A stretch of 64,000 nucleotides of DNA, taken from positions 66,693 through 130,692 of the forward strand of contig JBAROV010000219.1 in the NCBI GenBank assembly GCA_049642465.1. The letters are read 5' to 3'. Positions 8,381 through 17,799 of the stretch are shown here, piece by piece. A model generated the notes under the pieces. It made no database searches. It saw only the letters and a program-made list of their open reading frames with translations, and was not told the DNA's origin. The DNA is from CAWDPQ01 sp049642465. Lineage in GTDB: Bacteria; Acidobacteriota; Vicinamibacteria; Vicinamibacterales; 2-12-FULL-66-21. Both the position numbers and the translations under genes were made by a program. Numbering within the stretch: position 1 is the stretch's first letter; every line of letters begins with the position of its first letter.

Positions 8381-9172
8381 ATGACTGCGGACGCGAAGTC
8401 GAAGCCCGGGTTGAGTGTGTTTTTTCCCGCTTACAACGACAGCGGGACGATCGCGAGCCTCGTCATCACGGCGCTCAAAACCGCCAGGAATCTGACTCCT
8501 GATTTCGAAGTCATCATCGTCAACGATGGCAGCGCCGACAAGACCGCCGAAATTGCGGACGAACTGGCGCGGACCTATCCTGAAGTCCGCGTCATCCATC
8601 ACGAGCGCAACCAGGGATACGGTGGCGCACTCCGCAGCGGCTTTGCCGCCGCGCGGCGCGACCTGGTGTTCTACACCGATGGCGATGCGCAGTACGATCC
8701 GGCGGAGATGCAAGCGCTCTGGGAAGCCCTGCGAGACGATGTGGACCTGGTGAATGGTTACAAGATCAGCCGCTCGGACCCGCTGCATCGAGTGATTATC
8801 GGGCGCCTCTACCACCACACCGTCAAGCTGCTGTTTGGCCTCAGCGTTCAGGATGTGGATTGCGACTTCCGGCTGCTCCGCCGTTCGATTTTCGACCGTG
8901 TCTCTCTGGAAAAGACCAGCGGCGTGATTTGCCTCGAGATGATGAAGAAGATCGAGGACGCCGGCTTCCGCATCGCGGAAGTTCCAGTGCATCACTACCA
9001 TCGCGCCTACGGCCGCTCCCAGTTCTTCAACTTCAAGCGGTTGTTCAAGACGGCCGTTGATGTCTTCAAGCTCTGGTTCGTGCTCGTCGTCCGAGGCGAG
9101 AAGCGCCTGCAGCCCGAGCGAGGCGCGACAGAGCCGGCAACGGCACGGTCGAGATCGGGAGATCCCGCGTAA
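8381..9172 (+). CDS. GT2 glycosyltransferase (DPM1/GtrB-like)
   Basis: 263-residue GT-A fold enzyme: LSVFFPAYNDSGTIASLV (about 10-27), VIIVNDGSADKTAEIADEL, QGYGGALRSGF, metal site YTDGDAQYDPAEM (about 99-111), DCDFRLLRR and VPVHHYHRAYGRSQFF. It ends with a single hydrophobic segment and a charged tail, so it may be weakly membrane bound. It lies 18 bp after the previous GT4 and 2 bp before the SDR gene. The pattern is common for GT2 enzymes in O-antigen or exopolysaccharide loci that act on polyprenyl phosphate. Confidence 0.83.
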   Translation: MTADAKSKPGLSVFFPAYNDSGTIASLVITALKTARNLTPDFEVIIVNDGSADKTAEIADELARTYPEVRVIHHERNQGYGGALRSGFAAARRDLVFYTDGDAQYDPAEMQALWEALRDDVDLVNGYKISRSDPLHRVIIGRLYHHTVKLLFGLSVQDVDCDFRLLRRSIFDRVSLEKTSGVICLEMMKKIEDAGFRIAEVPVHHYHRAYGRSQFFNFKRLFKTAVDVFKLWFVLVVRGEKRLQPERGATEPATARSRSGDPA

Positions 9173-9174
9173 CC

Positions 9175-10197
9175 ATGCGGTCCCGAGATTTCTATCGCAA
9201 TCGCCGGGTGATGATCACCGGCGGTCTGGGTTTCATCGGCAGCAATCTCGCTCGCCACCTCGTGGCTGCCGGGGCAGACGTCCTCATCGTCGATGCGCTG
9301 ATTCCCGACTACGGGGGAAACCGCTTCAACATCGACGGCATCGAAGATGTCGTCCGCGTCAACTACGTAGACGTGCGCGATGAGCGCGTCATGGATGTCC
9401 TGGTGCGCGATCGTGAGGTGATCTTCAACCTCGCCGGCCAGGTCAGTCATATCGACAGCATGCGGGACCCGTTCACGGATCTCGAAATCAATTGCCGGGC
9501 GCAACTGTCGATGCTCGAAGCCTGCCGCAAATACAACCCCGCCACGAAAGTGGTCTTCGCCGGAACGCGTCAGGTCTATGGCCGACCGGATTATCTGCCG
9601 GTGGACGAGCGACACCTGGTCAGGCCGACGGACATCAACGGTGTGAACAAGGCGGCCGGCGAGTACTATCACCTGCTCTACAACAACGTGTTCGGCGTGC
9701 GTGCCTGCTCGTTGCGGTTGACCAATGTCTATGGCCCGCGGCAGTTGATCAAACATAATCGTCAGGGTTTCATCGGCTGGTTCATCCGGCAGGCGATCGA
9801 GGATCGCGAGATTCAGATCTACGGGGACGGCTCTCAGCAGCGTGACTTCGTTTTTGTCGACGATGCGGCGGATGCGTTCCTTCGTGCCGGCGCGTCCAAC
9901 GCCTGCAACGGAGAGGTCTTCAACGTCGGAGGAGAAGAGCCCATTAGTCACTGCGACCTCGTGTCGCTCCTCATCGAGATCGCGGGAAGTGGATCTGTGA
10001 AACTGGTCGAGTGGCCGGCCGAGAAGAAGCGGATTGACATCGGCAGCTTCTACACCGACTCCACGAAATTCAAGGAAACCGTTGGGTGGCGCTCCGAGAC
10101 ACGGCTGGCCGATGGCCTTCGGCAGACCCTGGCGTTCTATCGGCAGCACATGCCCCACTACCTGGACGAGCCGGCGCACGACGGAGTCCCTGGGTGA
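9175..10197 (+). CDS. Extended SDR nucleotide-sugar epimerase/dehydratase lacking the catalytic tyrosine
   Basis: NAD-dependent sugar-nucleotide enzyme of the UDP-glucose 4-epimerase superfamily, 340 residues. The Rossmann motif GGLGFIGSNL is at about 16-25, then FNLAGQVSHIDS and RLTNVYGPRQ. Where the family has Tyr-x-x-x-Lys this protein reads NGVNK (about 157-161), so the catalytic Tyr position holds Asn; Thr of AGTRQVYG fills the Ser/Thr position. The next gene, a sugar aminotransferase, starts inside its stop codon, so the product is probably a keto sugar that is then aminated. The missing Tyr may mean a changed reaction; see findings. Confidence 0.82.
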   Translation: MRSRDFYRNRRVMITGGLGFIGSNLARHLVAAGADVLIVDALIPDYGGNRFNIDGIEDVVRVNYVDVRDERVMDVLVRDREVIFNLAGQVSHIDSMRDPFTDLEINCRAQLSMLEACRKYNPATKVVFAGTRQVYGRPDYLPVDERHLVRPTDINGVNKAAGEYYHLLYNNVFGVRACSLRLTNVYGPRQLIKHNRQGFIGWFIRQAIEDREIQIYGDGSQQRDFVFVDDAADAFLRAGASNACNGEVFNVGGEEPISHCDLVSLLIEIAGSGSVKLVEWPAEKKRIDIGSFYTDSTKFKETVGWRSETRLADGLRQTLAFYRQHMPHYLDEPAHDGVPG

Positions 10198-11288
10198 TAC
10201 GGTTCCTGGCCCTCACGCCCGGAGAGGACGCACAGGAGGTCGACGCGGCGATCCGCCGCGTCGTCCAACGCGGGTGGTTCATTCTCGGCCCCGAACTGGA
10301 AGCGTTCGAACGGGAGTTCGCTGAGGCGACCTCGGCCGCACACGCGGTCGGCGTCGGCAACGGCACCGACGCGCTGAGTCTGGCGCTGCGGGCGCTGGAC
10401 ATAGGGCCAGGCGCCGAAGTCATCACCTCCCCCCTTTCGGCGACCTACACTGCGCTTGCGATCCTCGCGGCAGGCGCGCGACCGGTGTTTGCCGACATCG
10501 ATGCGAGTCGCCTGACGCTCGACCCGCAAGCGGTCGCAGCCGCGGTGACGAGACGAACCGCGGCCATCATGCCGGTCCACCTCTACGGCCAGAGCGCCGA
10601 CATGCCTGCGATCATGCGGATCGCCGAACGGCACGGCCTGGCCGTCATCGAGGATTGCTGTCAAGCGCATCTCGCCACGTGCGAACGACGCCCAGTCGGA
10701 TCGTTCGGCAGCGCGGCCGCCTACAGCTTTTATCCAACCAAGAATCTCGGAGCGCTGGGGGATGGCGGCGCCATCACGACCAGCGACGCGCAACTCTCAG
10801 CGAGGGTGAAGCGGCTGCGGAACGGTGGGCAGACGGACCGTTACCGCCACGATGAATACGGCGTCAACTCACGGCTCGACGAAATGCAGGCAGCGATCCT
10901 GCGCGCGCGCCTTCCCTTCCTGGCGCACTGGACGGAGCGGCGCCGGGCGCTCGCTCGGGAGTACCGAATGGCCCTGGTCGATGTGGCTGCCGTCACCGTT
11001 CCGCGGGAGCACGATAGCGGGCACGTTTACCACCTGTTCCCCGTCCTCAGCCGGCAGCGCGACGCCATACGGCAGCAGCTGGAAACGGCTGGCATTGAAA
11101 CGCTCATCCACTATCCGATTCCGATCCCGAAACAGCGCGCACTCGCAAGCGCTGACGCGTGCCCGATCGCCGAACGGATCTGCTCTGAGGTTTTCTCGCT
11201 GCCGCTCTATCCGACGCTTGACCCCACCGCGATCGCTCGAGTATCGAGCGCGCTGCGGGCCTGCGCCGTGACCGCACCCGACCGTTAA
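10194..11288 (+). CDS. DegT/DnrJ/EryC1/StrS family sugar aminotransferase
   Basis: PLP-dependent transamination of a keto nucleotide sugar to an amino sugar. The 364-residue protein begins IRFLALTPGEDAQEVDAAI and shows GVGNGTDALSLALRAL (about 53-68), the PLP-contacting EDCCQAH (D154) and the Schiff-base lysine in SFYPTKNLGALGDGGA (K183), followed by GVNSRLDEMQAAILR. GTG 10194 overlaps the upstream TGA; in-frame upstream codons lie inside the SDR gene. Tight coupling to the Tyr-less SDR suggests the two act in sequence to make an amino sugar for the glycan. Confidence 0.9.
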   Translation: MIRFLALTPGEDAQEVDAAIRRVVQRGWFILGPELEAFEREFAEATSAAHAVGVGNGTDALSLALRALDIGPGAEVITSPLSATYTALAILAAGARPVFADIDASRLTLDPQAVAAAVTRRTAAIMPVHLYGQSADMPAIMRIAERHGLAVIEDCCQAHLATCERRPVGSFGSAAAYSFYPTKNLGALGDGGAITTSDAQLSARVKRLRNGGQTDRYRHDEYGVNSRLDEMQAAILRARLPFLAHWTERRRALAREYRMALVDVAAVTVPREHDSGHVYHLFPVLSRQRDAIRQQLETAGIETLIHYPIPIPKQRALASADACPIAERICSEVFSLPLYPTLDPTAIARVSSALRACAVTAPDR

Positions 11289-11294
11289 TCAGTA

Positions 11295-13790
11295 ATGGTG
11301 AAGGGGGCAGCCAGTCTTTTACTTATTGCATGGCTGCCGGGAGCGCTTGCTTTCAGGCTGCCGCTGTGGAATCGCGAACGCCGGGCGGCGCTCCCGGCTG
11401 AAGAACGTCTGTTCTGGCAAGTCGTCATTAGCATGGCGATCTCGCACGCCGCGGTCCTGGCGCTCGCCGCTGCCCACCGCTACAGCTTTCAACGCCTGCT
11501 CGTCCTCGACGCCGTGCTGTGCGTCGCCTTCGCGGCTGCGGGACGCTTCCGCCTTCACCTTCGGGCGCCTCACGCAGGCCGGTCCGCTCTGCTCGTGGTT
11601 GCGCTCATCGCCCTCTCGTCTCTCCGATTCTTTCCTCCCTCCGAATACATCATCGGCGGAAGGGATCCCGGCAGCTACATCAACGAAGGCATCGTCATCG
11701 CGCAGCGCGGCACGCTCGTCTATGAGGATCCGACTGTCGCGTCGGTAGCGCCCTTTGCCCGAGACCTCTTCTTCCCGTCGCATGGACGTGCTGACTATTA
11801 CGGCACGCGGTTCATGGGCTTTTTCATCCAGGATCCTGACAGCGGCCGCGTCGTCGGACAGTTTCCGCACCTTCTGCCCGCATCGGTCGCGATGGGCTAT
11901 GGGATCGACGGTCTGACCGGGGCGCGCTATGTGTTGGGCATCTGGGCAACACTTGGCGTTCTCGCGGTCTACTTTGCCGGCGCGCGCTGGTTGGGCCGGC
12001 CAGCGGCGGTCACAGCCGCGGCACTTCTCACCTTGAACGTCATTGAAGTCTGGTTCGGGCGGTATCCGAATGCCGAAGTCGTGATGCAGGCACTGGTATT
12101 CGCCGGGTTGCTGGCGAATGCACGGGCGCACTTCGACGCGCCCGAAGCGGATCGATTCTTCGCGGCTGTCGCCGGGGCTCTCTTTGGTCTGTTGTTGTTC
12201 CTGCGATTCGACGCGATTCTGGCGATTGGCGCCGTGCTCTGCGGCAACCTCCTCGGGGGGGTTCGTGGCCGCCGCATGTCGTTCGTGTTCGTGGGGGCGC
12301 TGGCGGTCACGATGGCGCTCGGCGCGCTTTATCTTCTGGGACCGATGCGCGCGTACGCGACCTACCCGATCGAGTTCGTCAAGAACCTCCGATGGTGGCA
12401 CGTCACATTGCTGGGTCTCGCTGCTCTCGGCGGCGTGGCGCTTCTGATCGTCGCGCACAGGATCCCAAGGTTCCGTCAGACGGTGGAACGCGGACTCCCG
12501 CTCGCCCTGATCGGACTCGTCTGGATCCTGGCTATCTATGCGCTCTTCTTGCGGACACCGGCTGGCAAGCTCGCCCTTGAAAACGCGTATGCGCTACGCA
12601 TGTTTGCGTCTTTCTATGTGACCCTTCCGTGCGTGGCCGCTGCGCTGGTCGGCTACGCGCTCGTCACGCGACGCCGGTTCTGGCACGACCCAGCCATGAT
12701 CATCACGATCACGCTCTTCTCGGTGTTCTTCTTCTACAAGATCCGGATTCACGCCGAGCACTTCTGGGCCGCGCGACGCTTTCTGCCGGTCATCCTCCCC
12801 GGGACCCTTCTGCTCGCGTGCGCCGCCGCAACCTGGGGACTGCTGCGTCCGTCTCGGCGTGGACGCATGGTCAGTGGGCTGATTGGATTCATCTTCATCG
12901 CGGTTCTCGCGGTGCAATACGTCCGGGCATCAGCCCCCGTGGCGCGCCACGTCGAGTACGCCGGACTGATCCCTCACGTCGAAGCGCTGGCACGCATGAT
13001 TGGTGATCGGGACCTGCTGCTCGTGGAGGCGCGCGATGCGCAATCAGACGCACACGTCTTTGCCATGCCGCTGGCCTACATCTACGACCGCAGCGTTCTG
13101 GTCCTCAACTCGGCGGCCCCGGACCTTCCGACGTTTGCGGCGTTCTATGAATGGGCGCGGACACGATACCAGCATGTCTATTTCCTTGGCGGCGGTGGAA
13201 CGCTGTTGCTGTCTCGGCGCTCGAGCGCCCCGTTTGTCTCCTCCGTTCGTTTTCACGTTCCCGAATACGCATCGGCTTTCAATGCGTACCCGACAGGCGT
13301 GCGTCAGAAGCAATACGACTTCGGCTTGTACGAGTTGATGCCACGCAAGCCTGCGGATCCGGGTTTGTGGTTCAACCTCGACGTGGGATTTCGGGATGAC
13401 CTGCACGTGCTGCGCTTCCATGCAAAGGAATTTGCTTCCGGGGAAACGATGCGGTGGTCGCAGGAACAGTCGGTCGTTTCAGTGACGCTGATCAACCCGA
13501 ATGCGCGCGAGGTCGTGTTGGTGATGAGTAACGGAGGGAGACCGCAGGGATTGCCGCCCGCAGACGTTGCGGTATCGCTCAACGATCGACCGCTTGGAAC
13601 GGTACGGGTCGTGGACGGATTTCATCCTTACACGTTCGCGGTCCCCAGCGCTGTGGCCGCCGCGGCCACCGAGTCTGATGCGCCGGCGAGGCTGACGCTG
13701 CGCACGGCCACGTGGCGGCCTCGCGACGTGCTGGGCGTCTCCGACGATCGCCGGCTCGGCGTCATGGTCGATCGCGTGCAGGTAAGATAG
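11295..13790 (+). CDS. Large GT39-like membrane protein with C-terminal beta-sandwich domain
   Basis: 831 residues. Residues about 1-570 hold many transmembrane segments plus an early conserved loop, SEYIIGGRDPGSYINEGI (about 117-134), with acidic residues where GT-C enzymes have their catalytic Asp. The loop VWFGRYPNAEVVMQAL is also typical of this family. The last 140 residues are non-membrane and end WRPRDVLGVSDDRRLGVMVD, a beta-sandwich-like module. The role is likely transfer of a polyprenyl-phosphate-linked sugar outside the membrane; acceptor unknown. The same module appears at the N-terminus of the protein at 34450-36324. Confidence 0.72.
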   Translation: MVKGAASLLLIAWLPGALAFRLPLWNRERRAALPAEERLFWQVVISMAISHAAVLALAAAHRYSFQRLLVLDAVLCVAFAAAGRFRLHLRAPHAGRSALLVVALIALSSLRFFPPSEYIIGGRDPGSYINEGIVIAQRGTLVYEDPTVASVAPFARDLFFPSHGRADYYGTRFMGFFIQDPDSGRVVGQFPHLLPASVAMGYGIDGLTGARYVLGIWATLGVLAVYFAGARWLGRPAAVTAAALLTLNVIEVWFGRYPNAEVVMQALVFAGLLANARAHFDAPEADRFFAAVAGALFGLLLFLRFDAILAIGAVLCGNLLGGVRGRRMSFVFVGALAVTMALGALYLLGPMRAYATYPIEFVKNLRWWHVTLLGLAALGGVALLIVAHRIPRFRQTVERGLPLALIGLVWILAIYALFLRTPAGKLALENAYALRMFASFYVTLPCVAAALVGYALVTRRRFWHDPAMIITITLFSVFFFYKIRIHAEHFWAARRFLPVILPGTLLLACAAATWGLLRPSRRGRMVSGLIGFIFIAVLAVQYVRASAPVARHVEYAGLIPHVEALARMIGDRDLLLVEARDAQSDAHVFAMPLAYIYDRSVLVLNSAAPDLPTFAAFYEWARTRYQHVYFLGGGGTLLLSRRSSAPFVSSVRFHVPEYASAFNAYPTGVRQKQYDFGLYELMPRKPADPGLWFNLDVGFRDDLHVLRFHAKEFASGETMRWSQEQSVVSVTLINPNAREVVLVMSNGGRPQGLPPADVAVSLNDRPLGTVRVVDGFHPYTFAVPSAVAAAATESDAPARLTLRTATWRPRDVLGVSDDRRLGVMVDRVQVR

Positions 13791-13799
13791 CCGGAGATC

Positions 13800-14969
13800 A
13801 TGTCTTCCCATCTGCAGATCTACGACCCGCGCGAACGCGCGGTCGTGGGTGCTGCTGACATAGGGCTTCGCGCGGTCGCTCCCCTGTTGCGGCTGTTGAG
13901 GCGGACCGCGCCGAGCGATCCACGACGCATTCTGCTCATGCGCATCGAGCGGATTGGCGATCTGCTGATGGCGCTCGAAGCGATCACCGATGTCGTCTTC
14001 GCCGCGCCGGACGCGTCGATCGATCTGGTCGTCGGAAGCTGGAACGAGCGTCTTGCGAAAGCGATACCCGGCATTCATCGAGTGGAAACGCTCGATGCGG
14101 CGTGGCTGGCGCGCGACGGGCAAGGTCTCGGACTGCCGCGGCTCCTGTCACGTGCGCGGGCATGGCGGTCGCGTCAGTACGATCTGGCAATCAATTTCGA
14201 ACCTGACATCCGAACTCAGATCCTGGTCGCCAGGTCGGGCGCCGCTCGGATCGCCGGGTTCTCGAGTGGAGGCGGTGGTCCCTTGCTGGATGTTGCGGTG
14301 GATTTCGATCCAAGCGCTCGCACCAGCGACAACGCGCGACGCCTGGTCGCGGCAGCCCTCGCCGTGCCGGCGCGCCCCCAGCCGGCACGACTTGATATTC
14401 CAGCCGGCGCGCGCGAACGAGCGCGTGAGTTGCTGCGAGGGTGCCGCTCTCCACTGGTGGGAGTGCACGCGAGCGGCGGGCGCGAGATCAAACAGTGGCC
14501 GCCTGAACGTTTTGCGGACGTCGCCGTCCGGCTTGCGCACGAACGCGGCGCGACGATCGTGCTCACGGGTAGCGCCGCGGATAAACCCCTGATTGATGTT
14601 GTCCGGGCAAGATTGGCATCGGTTCCCACCGTTGATGTTTCAGGGGGGGTCGATCTCCTGACGCTCTCTGCAGTTTTGGAAAGTCTGGATGTGTTCGTGA
14701 CCGGGGACACCGGACCCATGCATCTGGCCGCGGCCGTCGGAACTCCTGTCGTTGCCGTGTTCGGGCCGTCCGATCCGGCACGGTACGCCCCTCTCGGCGA
14801 TCGGCATCGGATCGTGCGCATCGATTTGCCCTGCAGTCCGTGTAACCGCATCCGTCTGCCGCCCGAGCGTTGCGTCGGTCATACTCCTGACTGCCTGGCG
14901 GGAATCGACGCAGAACGCATGTTTCAGGCCACAGTGCAGGCACTGAATGCCCCTGTCGCCACCCCATGA
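13800..14969 (+). CDS. Glycosyltransferase family 9 (heptosyltransferase-like)
   Basis: 389-residue GT-B enzyme of the ADP-heptose:LPS heptosyltransferase family. Motifs: RRILLMRIERIGDLLMALEAI (42 onwards), the UDP/ADP-binding GVHASGGREIKQWPPERFADV (about 221-241), and VTGDTGPMHLAAAVGTPVVAVFGPSDP, the most conserved block of GT9. The C-terminal stretch has three cysteines (PCSPCNR and PERCVGHTPDC). Heptose or another LPS-core sugar is the usual substrate, which suggests a lipopolysaccharide-like acceptor. ATGA overlap with the next gene. Confidence 0.87.
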   Translation: MSSHLQIYDPRERAVVGAADIGLRAVAPLLRLLRRTAPSDPRRILLMRIERIGDLLMALEAITDVVFAAPDASIDLVVGSWNERLAKAIPGIHRVETLDAAWLARDGQGLGLPRLLSRARAWRSRQYDLAINFEPDIRTQILVARSGAARIAGFSSGGGGPLLDVAVDFDPSARTSDNARRLVAAALAVPARPQPARLDIPAGARERARELLRGCRSPLVGVHASGGREIKQWPPERFADVAVRLAHERGATIVLTGSAADKPLIDVVRARLASVPTVDVSGGVDLLTLSAVLESLDVFVTGDTGPMHLAAAVGTPVVAVFGPSDPARYAPLGDRHRIVRIDLPCSPCNRIRLPPERCVGHTPDCLAGIDAERMFQATVQALNAPVATP

Positions 14970-16822
14970 GCCTCGACGTCGTACTGCTGATCGAACGCAA
15001 GGACGATTCGCGGCAGGTCAGGCTCGAGGACTACCTCGAGGCGGCCGACGAAGAAGCGGCGGAGACCGAAGCCTACGCCTGGATCAAAGGTCTGCGACAC
15101 GCACGCGTATCCGGCCAACCTTTGCGCGAGCGCTTCACCTATCGCGGAGACAGCCTCTGGTGGTTTGCCGAGCTCTATTTGCACAAGGAACAAGCGATCC
15201 TGACGCTCTTTCGCGCAATTCGCGCTGCTGAGGCGCTGCTTGCACGAGAACAGCCGCGTGCGATTCGCTTCACCGCGTGCGGCCGCGCCGCGCACACGGC
15301 GGTGACTGCAGTCGCAGCCGCGCATGGGGTCCATTGCGATCCGATACCGGACAGCCGTGCGAAACGGCGGGTGGTGATGGATGCTCGCAGCTCGGCGCTG
15401 GCGTTCATGGCCATGGCATCACCTGGACGTCCACGCCGTTCGCCCGAGCGCATGACGACGGCAATCGGTGCATTCGTTCACCGGGCGTTCTGGAAGGCGG
15501 GTGGTGAGGACGATGGCAGTGCGGAGTCGTATATCGGACCGGTGTTGCACGAACTGGAGCAGCGTCTCCCGGCGGCTGTTCGCTACGTTGGCCTCGGGCC
15601 CTCCACGAACTTTCGTGCGCGCCGATGGTGGCGCCAGACGCCAGAACAAACGCGACGAATTGTGCCGATCGAGCGGCTGGTCCCGCGTCGCCAGATGCGA
15701 GGGTCGTGGCAGCTGTGGAAGACTCGGCATGCGATCCGGCGCGAACTCTCATCCTGCGAGGAGATTCGTCGAGCGGCCGTCATCCACGGCTACGACTGCT
15801 GGCCCATCGTCCGAGAAGCGCTGGATGGGATCGCGCTTCTGCAGTTTCCATGGTCGGCGCGGGCGATGGACGAAGCCGGCGCCGCGCTTGACGTGATTCA
15901 GCCGCGGGTCGCGATCACCTACGCCGAGGCCGGCGGCTGGGGGCGAGCGCTCGCGCTCGAGGCGCGGCGACGCAATGTGCCGCTCGTCGGGCTCCAACAC
16001 GGTTTCATCTACCGGCACTGGTTGAACTACCGTCACGAACCGGACGAAATGGTGGCCTCCGTCAGTCAACCCTCGGACCGTGGCTTCCCCATTCCGGCGC
16101 TGACGCTCGTATTTGACGAATTCGCCGCTCGACACCTGGTGGAGGCTGGACGATTTCCCGAAAGCACCATCGCTGTGACCGGGAGCCCTCGCCTCGATGC
16201 GGTTGCGGCCGAATCGGCGAACCTTCCAGCCGACGCGCTGGCGAACGCGCGGCGCGAAGCCGGTGCGACTGAGTCAGATGCGCTGGTCCTCGTCGCGTCC
16301 AAGTACTCGCAGATTCGAGGTCAGCTGGCGGCGCTGCTCGACGCGTTGCGCGGCTGCGAAGGCGTGCGGGCGGTCATCAAAACGCACCCGGCAGAAACGC
16401 CGGAACCCTATCTGGCCGCTGCGGCGGCAACAGCAAACGTCCGCGTCCTTCCTGCTTCGTCGCCGCTCGCTCCTCTGCTGCGCGCGGCGCGGCTTGTCGT
16501 CACCGTCAACTCGACCATCGCCATCGATGCAATGGTCCTGGGCATTCCCGCGCTCGCGGTGGGGCTGCCGAACAACCTGAGCCCCTTCGTCGAGGCGGGA
16601 GCGATGGCCGGGTCACGTTCGCGCGAGGAAATCGAGCAGGCCCTCCGTCGTGTCCTGTATGATGAAGGGTTCCGTCAGCAGCTCAAAACTGCTGCGAGCG
16701 CCCTGACGATTCGCTACGGAATCGTCGCCGATGGACGATCGGCCGAACGCTCGGCGTCGGCGATTCTTGAACTGGCCGGCCTCGCGCCGGCGACTGGGCA
16801 AAGACATTCTCTGTCCCGATAA
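14966..16822 (+). CDS. GT-B fold surface-polysaccharide transferase, capsule/CDP-glycerol transferase-like
   Basis: 618-residue protein of uncertain function. The C-terminal half looks like the GT-B domain of capsular polysaccharide or CDP-glycerol glycerophosphotransferase families: PLVGLQHGFIYRHW (about 337-350), IAVTGSPRLDAVA, VIKTHPAETPEPY and VVTVNSTIAIDAMVLGIPAL, the usual Thr/Ser-Asn nucleotide-site region. The N-terminal 180 residues have no family I recognise. No transmembrane segment is evident. ATG overlaps the GT9 stop. It could transfer a phospho-polyol or an unusual sugar to the glycan. Confidence 0.6.
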   Translation: MSLDVVLLIERKDDSRQVRLEDYLEAADEEAAETEAYAWIKGLRHARVSGQPLRERFTYRGDSLWWFAELYLHKEQAILTLFRAIRAAEALLAREQPRAIRFTACGRAAHTAVTAVAAAHGVHCDPIPDSRAKRRVVMDARSSALAFMAMASPGRPRRSPERMTTAIGAFVHRAFWKAGGEDDGSAESYIGPVLHELEQRLPAAVRYVGLGPSTNFRARRWWRQTPEQTRRIVPIERLVPRRQMRGSWQLWKTRHAIRRELSSCEEIRRAAVIHGYDCWPIVREALDGIALLQFPWSARAMDEAGAALDVIQPRVAITYAEAGGWGRALALEARRRNVPLVGLQHGFIYRHWLNYRHEPDEMVASVSQPSDRGFPIPALTLVFDEFAARHLVEAGRFPESTIAVTGSPRLDAVAAESANLPADALANARREAGATESDALVLVASKYSQIRGQLAALLDALRGCEGVRAVIKTHPAETPEPYLAAAAATANVRVLPASSPLAPLLRAARLVVTVNSTIAIDAMVLGIPALAVGLPNNLSPFVEAGAMAGSRSREEIEQALRRVLYDEGFRQQLKTAASALTIRYGIVADGRSAERSASAILELAGLAPATGQRHSLSR

Positions 16823-16836
16823 ACGAGGAGTGTGCA

Positions 16837-17799
16837 TTGCGGGTGCTGATTACCGGAGGGGCGGGCTTTATCGGCTCGCACCTGGCCGAGGCCCTTCTGA
16901 ACCGGGGAGACGAAGTTTTCGTTCTCGACAATCTGTCCACCGGGTCGATCGACAACATCGGTCATTTGAAGGGGCATCCGCGCTTTCACTACACGATCGA
17001 CAGCGTAACGAACGAACCGCTGCTGGCGGAACTCATCGATCGTTGCGACACGGTCGTCCACCTCGCGGCGGCGGTCGGCGTGAAGCTCATCGTCGAAGCG
17101 CCCGTTCATACGATTGAGACCAACGTCCACGGCACGGAAGTCGTGCTGAAGCACGCCAACAAGAAGAAGAAGCTGGTGCTGGTCGCGTCAACCTCGGAGG
17201 TCTACGGCAAAAGCGTCGAGGTGCCGTTCCGCGAGGACGCCGACCTGGTACTCGGCCCCACAGGCAAGCACCGGTGGGCGTACGCGTGCAGCAAGATGAT
17301 CGACGAGTTCCTGGCCCTGGCGTACTGGAAAGAGCGGAAGTTGCCGGTCATCATCGTCCGGCTGTTCAATACCGTGGGACCCCGGCAGACCGGGCAGTAC
17401 GGAATGGTGATTCCGACGCTCGTGCGACAGGCCCTGGCCGGTCAACCGCTGACCGTATTCGGCGACGGCACCCAATCGCGGAGCTTCACCTACGTCGGGG
17501 ATGTTGTACGCGCTATGGTAGCCTTGATCAACGAGCCCCGCGCAGTCGGCCAGGTGTTCAACATCGGAAACGGCACCGAGATCACGATTAGCGAGCTTGC
17601 CGCCAAGGTCAAGGCGATGACGGCCAGCAGCTCGGCCATCGTTCGTGTGCCGTACGACCAGGCATACGAGGCCGGCTTCGAAGACATGCCGCGGCGGGTG
17701 CCGGATATCTCGAAGCTGCGCGAGCTTGTCGGTTACGAACCAACCGTCGAGCTCGACGAGATTCTCGCGCGGGTCATCGAATACTTCCGCCAACAGTAA
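16837..17799 (+). CDS. NAD-dependent nucleotide-sugar epimerase/decarboxylase (extended SDR)
   Basis: 320-residue SDR with GGAGFIGSHLAEALL (about 8-22), HLAAAVGVK, catalytic Ser/Thr in VASTSEVYG, the intact catalytic YACSK (about 149-153) and RLFNTVGPRQTG. It resembles UDP-glucose 4-epimerase and UDP-glucuronate decarboxylase relatives; substrate not assignable. TTG 16837 is the start because GAGGAG lies 6 nt upstream and the Rossmann strand begins at residue 2. Its TAA overlaps the ATG of the radical SAM gene. It contrasts with the earlier SDR, which lacks the tyrosine. Confidence 0.85.
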   Translation: MRVLITGGAGFIGSHLAEALLNRGDEVFVLDNLSTGSIDNIGHLKGHPRFHYTIDSVTNEPLLAELIDRCDTVVHLAAAVGVKLIVEAPVHTIETNVHGTEVVLKHANKKKKLVLVASTSEVYGKSVEVPFREDADLVLGPTGKHRWAYACSKMIDEFLALAYWKERKLPVIIVRLFNTVGPRQTGQYGMVIPTLVRQALAGQPLTVFGDGTQSRSFTYVGDVVRAMVALINEPRAVGQVFNIGNGTEITISELAAKVKAMTASSSAIVRVPYDQAYEAGFEDMPRRVPDISKLRELVGYEPTVELDEILARVIEYFRQQ

